DNA of 64,000 nucleotides from Mycolicibacter hiberniae (GTDB lineage: Bacteria > Actinomycetota > Actinomycetes > Mycobacteriales > Mycobacteriaceae). The notes under the pieces were generated by a model. It was not told the origin of the DNA and did no database searches. It worked only from the letters and a program-made list of their open reading frames with translations. A program made the position numbers and the translations under genes. This document shows positions 62,774 through 64,000 of this stretch, one piece after another (position 1 is the stretch's first letter; every line of letters begins with the position of its first letter). The stretch is taken from positions 372,001-436,000 of the forward strand of contig NZ_AP022609.1 in the NCBI RefSeq assembly GCF_010729485.1. The letters are read 5' to 3'.

Positions 62774-63219
62774 TCGCGCATCTGGTGCCGCTGCTGATGG
62801 CGGCCGGCTTGACCTCCTGCGGCGTCTACATGCTGCTGGAACGCAGCTTGACCCGGATGCTGTTGGGCCTGATGATGATCGGCAATGCCATCAATCTGCT
62901 GATCATCGATGTCGGCGGTCCCGACGGCAACCCGCCGATTTTTTGGGCCAGCTCCGGCAAAGAAACGGACGCCGACCCGCTGGCGCAGGCCATGGTGTTG
63001 ACCTCCATCGTGATCACCATGGGAGTGGGCGCTTTCGTACTTGCGCTGACCTACCGCTCGTTCAACCTGACGACCACCGACGATGTCGGCGATGACGAAG
63101 AGGCGATGCGGGTTTTGCAGCTTTCGGACGAAGAGGTGATCGCCGCCGAGCCCGACCAGGGCGTTCCGGTCTCGGCCGGTGACCTCGATGCCGTGCCGGA
63201 AAGTGAGGAACTCCGGTGA
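62770..63219 (+). CDS. mrpC: Na+/H+ antiporter subunit C (NuoK-like)
   Basis: 149 residues starting at ATG 62770, overlapping the mrpA stop. Three transmembrane helices with NuoK/MnhC features (GVYMLLERSLTRMLLGLMMI, GNAINLLIID; DPLAQAMVLTSIVITMGVGA). Typical MrpC proteins are about 110-125 residues; the extra ~35 at the C-terminus are strongly acidic (TTTDDVGDDEEAMRV, EEVIAAEPDQ). It overlaps mrpD as GTGA. Confidence 0.92.
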   Translation: MIAHLVPLLMAAGLTSCGVYMLLERSLTRMLLGLMMIGNAINLLIIDVGGPDGNPPIFWASSGKETDADPLAQAMVLTSIVITMGVGAFVLALTYRSFNLTTTDDVGDDEEAMRVLQLSDEEVIAAEPDQGVPVSAGDLDAVPESEELR

Positions 63220-64000
63220 GTCTCGCCGCCGTTTTGATGCCGATGCCGGTGCTGCTGCCCACGCTGGGCGCCGCGGTGACCCTGATCGTCGGCCGGCGTC
63301 CGCGCCTGCAGCGGCCGATCACCATCGCCGTGTTGTGTGCGGTGACCGCGGTCAGCGCGGCGCTGCTGTATCTGACCGACCGGGACGGGACCCTGGTGCT
63401 GCACGTCGGCGGCTGGGGTCCCACCGAGCAGGGCCTGGGGCCGTTGGGGATCAGCCTCGTCGTCGACCGGCTGTCGGCGCTGATGCTGGTGGTGTCCGCG
63501 ATCGTGCTGCTGGCGGTCATGGTCTACGCCATCGGGCAGGGGGTGCGCGACGGCGACGACCGCCAGCCGGTGTCGATCTTCCTGCCCACCTACCTGACCC
63601 TGGCCACCGGTGTGTCGCTGGCCTTTCTGGCCGGTGACCTGTTCAACCTGTTCGTCGGGTTCGAGATGCTGCTGTCGGCGAGCTTCGTGCTCCTGACCAT
63701 CGGCGCCAGCGCCGAACGGATCCGGGCCGGCATCGGTTATGTGATGGTCTCGATGGCCTCGTCGATGGTGTTCCTGTTCGGTATCGCGCTGGTGTATGCG
63801 GCCACCGGCACGCTGAACCTCGCCGAGCTGGCGACGCGCACCGGAGCACTGCCCGGCGGCACCCGAAGCGCGGTGTTCGCGGTGCTGCTGGTGGCGTTCG
63901 GGATCAAGGCGGCCGTGTTCCCGCTGTCGGCCTGGCTCCCGGACGCCTACCCCACGGCGCCGGCACCGATCACCGCGGTGTTCGCCGGGATTCTGACCAA
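63216..64000 (+). CDS. mrpD: Na+/H+ antiporter subunit D, N-terminal part (3' end outside window)
   Basis: GTG 63216 overlaps the mrpC stop and opens a frame that stays open to the right edge, about 261 residues. Helices and motifs of the NuoN/MnhD family follow: MPMPVLLPTLGAAVTLIVG, LGISLVVDRLSALMLVVSAI, DLFNLFVGFEMLLSASFVLL (conserved Glu in helix 5), and FGIKAAVFPLSAWLPDAYP (conserved Lys). The gene continues beyond the window, presumably with mrpE-G after it. Confidence 0.92.
   Translation, partial: MSLAAVLMPMPVLLPTLGAAVTLIVGRRPRLQRPITIAVLCAVTAVSAALLYLTDRDGTLVLHVGGWGPTEQGLGPLGISLVVDRLSALMLVVSAIVLLAVMVYAIGQGVRDGDDRQPVSIFLPTYLTLATGVSLAFLAGDLFNLFVGFEMLLSASFVLLTIGASAERIRAGIGYVMVSMASSMVFLFGIALVYAATGTLNLAELATRTGALPGGTRSAVFAVLLVAFGIKAAVFPLSAWLPDAYPTAPAPITAVFAGILT

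Overview
The window is high-GC actinobacterial DNA from a mycobacterium. Supporting signs are a PPE protein, a 13E12-type HNH protein, PGRS-like glycine-rich coding sequence, F420-type (LLM) oxidoreductases, MoxR/VWA and PerM homologues, leaderless promoters, and a backbone whose gene order matches (from memory) Mycobacterium tuberculosis Rv0924c to Rv0959. The extra genes point to a non-tuberculous, environmental species, possibly of the M. terrae group. That last placement is inference.

Backbone, in order: mntH, an Rv0926c-like dehydrogenase and an SDR (3.2-6.4 kb); the divergent NHEJ pair ku/ligD (6.5-9.8 kb); a FAH-family hydrolase (15-16 kb); an LLM oxidoreductase (20.8-21.6 kb); an Fpg/Nei glycosylase and an SDR (27.1-28.8 kb); pgi, chorismate mutase, uvrD1, an M23 peptidase, sucCD, a thiolase-like protein, another LLM oxidoreductase, an Rv0954-like membrane protein, perM, purN and purH (31.1-47.8 kb); then the MoxR ATPase and VWA protein (52.8-56.3 kb).

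Accessory blocks interrupt this order. (1) 9.8-15.0 kb: a large LuxR regulator facing a benzoylformate-decarboxylase-like gene, a tautomerase and an FAD-oxidase remnant. (2) 16.0-20.4 kb: two tandem secreted GH5 endoglycoceramidase-like enzymes, each carrying a PGRS-like glycine-rich stretch. (3) 21.7-27.1 kb: an AurF-type diiron oxygenase with a DUF4873 partner, divergent from a second large LuxR regulator across a perfect 25-base palindrome, then two small genes. (4) 28.8-30.7 kb: cysT-cysW permeases without cysA or subI, preceded by a leaderless short ORF ending His-Cys-Cys-Arg, which looks like a cysteine-responsive leader. (5) 47.8-52.8 kb: a 13E12 HNH gene, an amidohydrolase-TetR operon and an HSL-type hydrolase. 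(6) 56.3-64 kb: a PPE-SVP protein ending in a SHOCT-like segment, a NarL-type two-component pair, and an mrpAB-C-D antiporter operon that runs off the right edge. The left edge cuts an acyl-CoA dehydrogenase; next to it is a DesA1-like desaturase whose promoter overlaps a perfect 20-base operator.

A short palindromic repeat (core GCGCGGCGGAGCCGGGCGC) occurs six times between genes, including a three-copy 54-base tandem array after uvrD1. A different 19-base repeat lies in frame inside both uvrD1 and the VWA gene. I saw no tRNA, rRNA, CRISPR array, insertion-sequence transposase or prophage.
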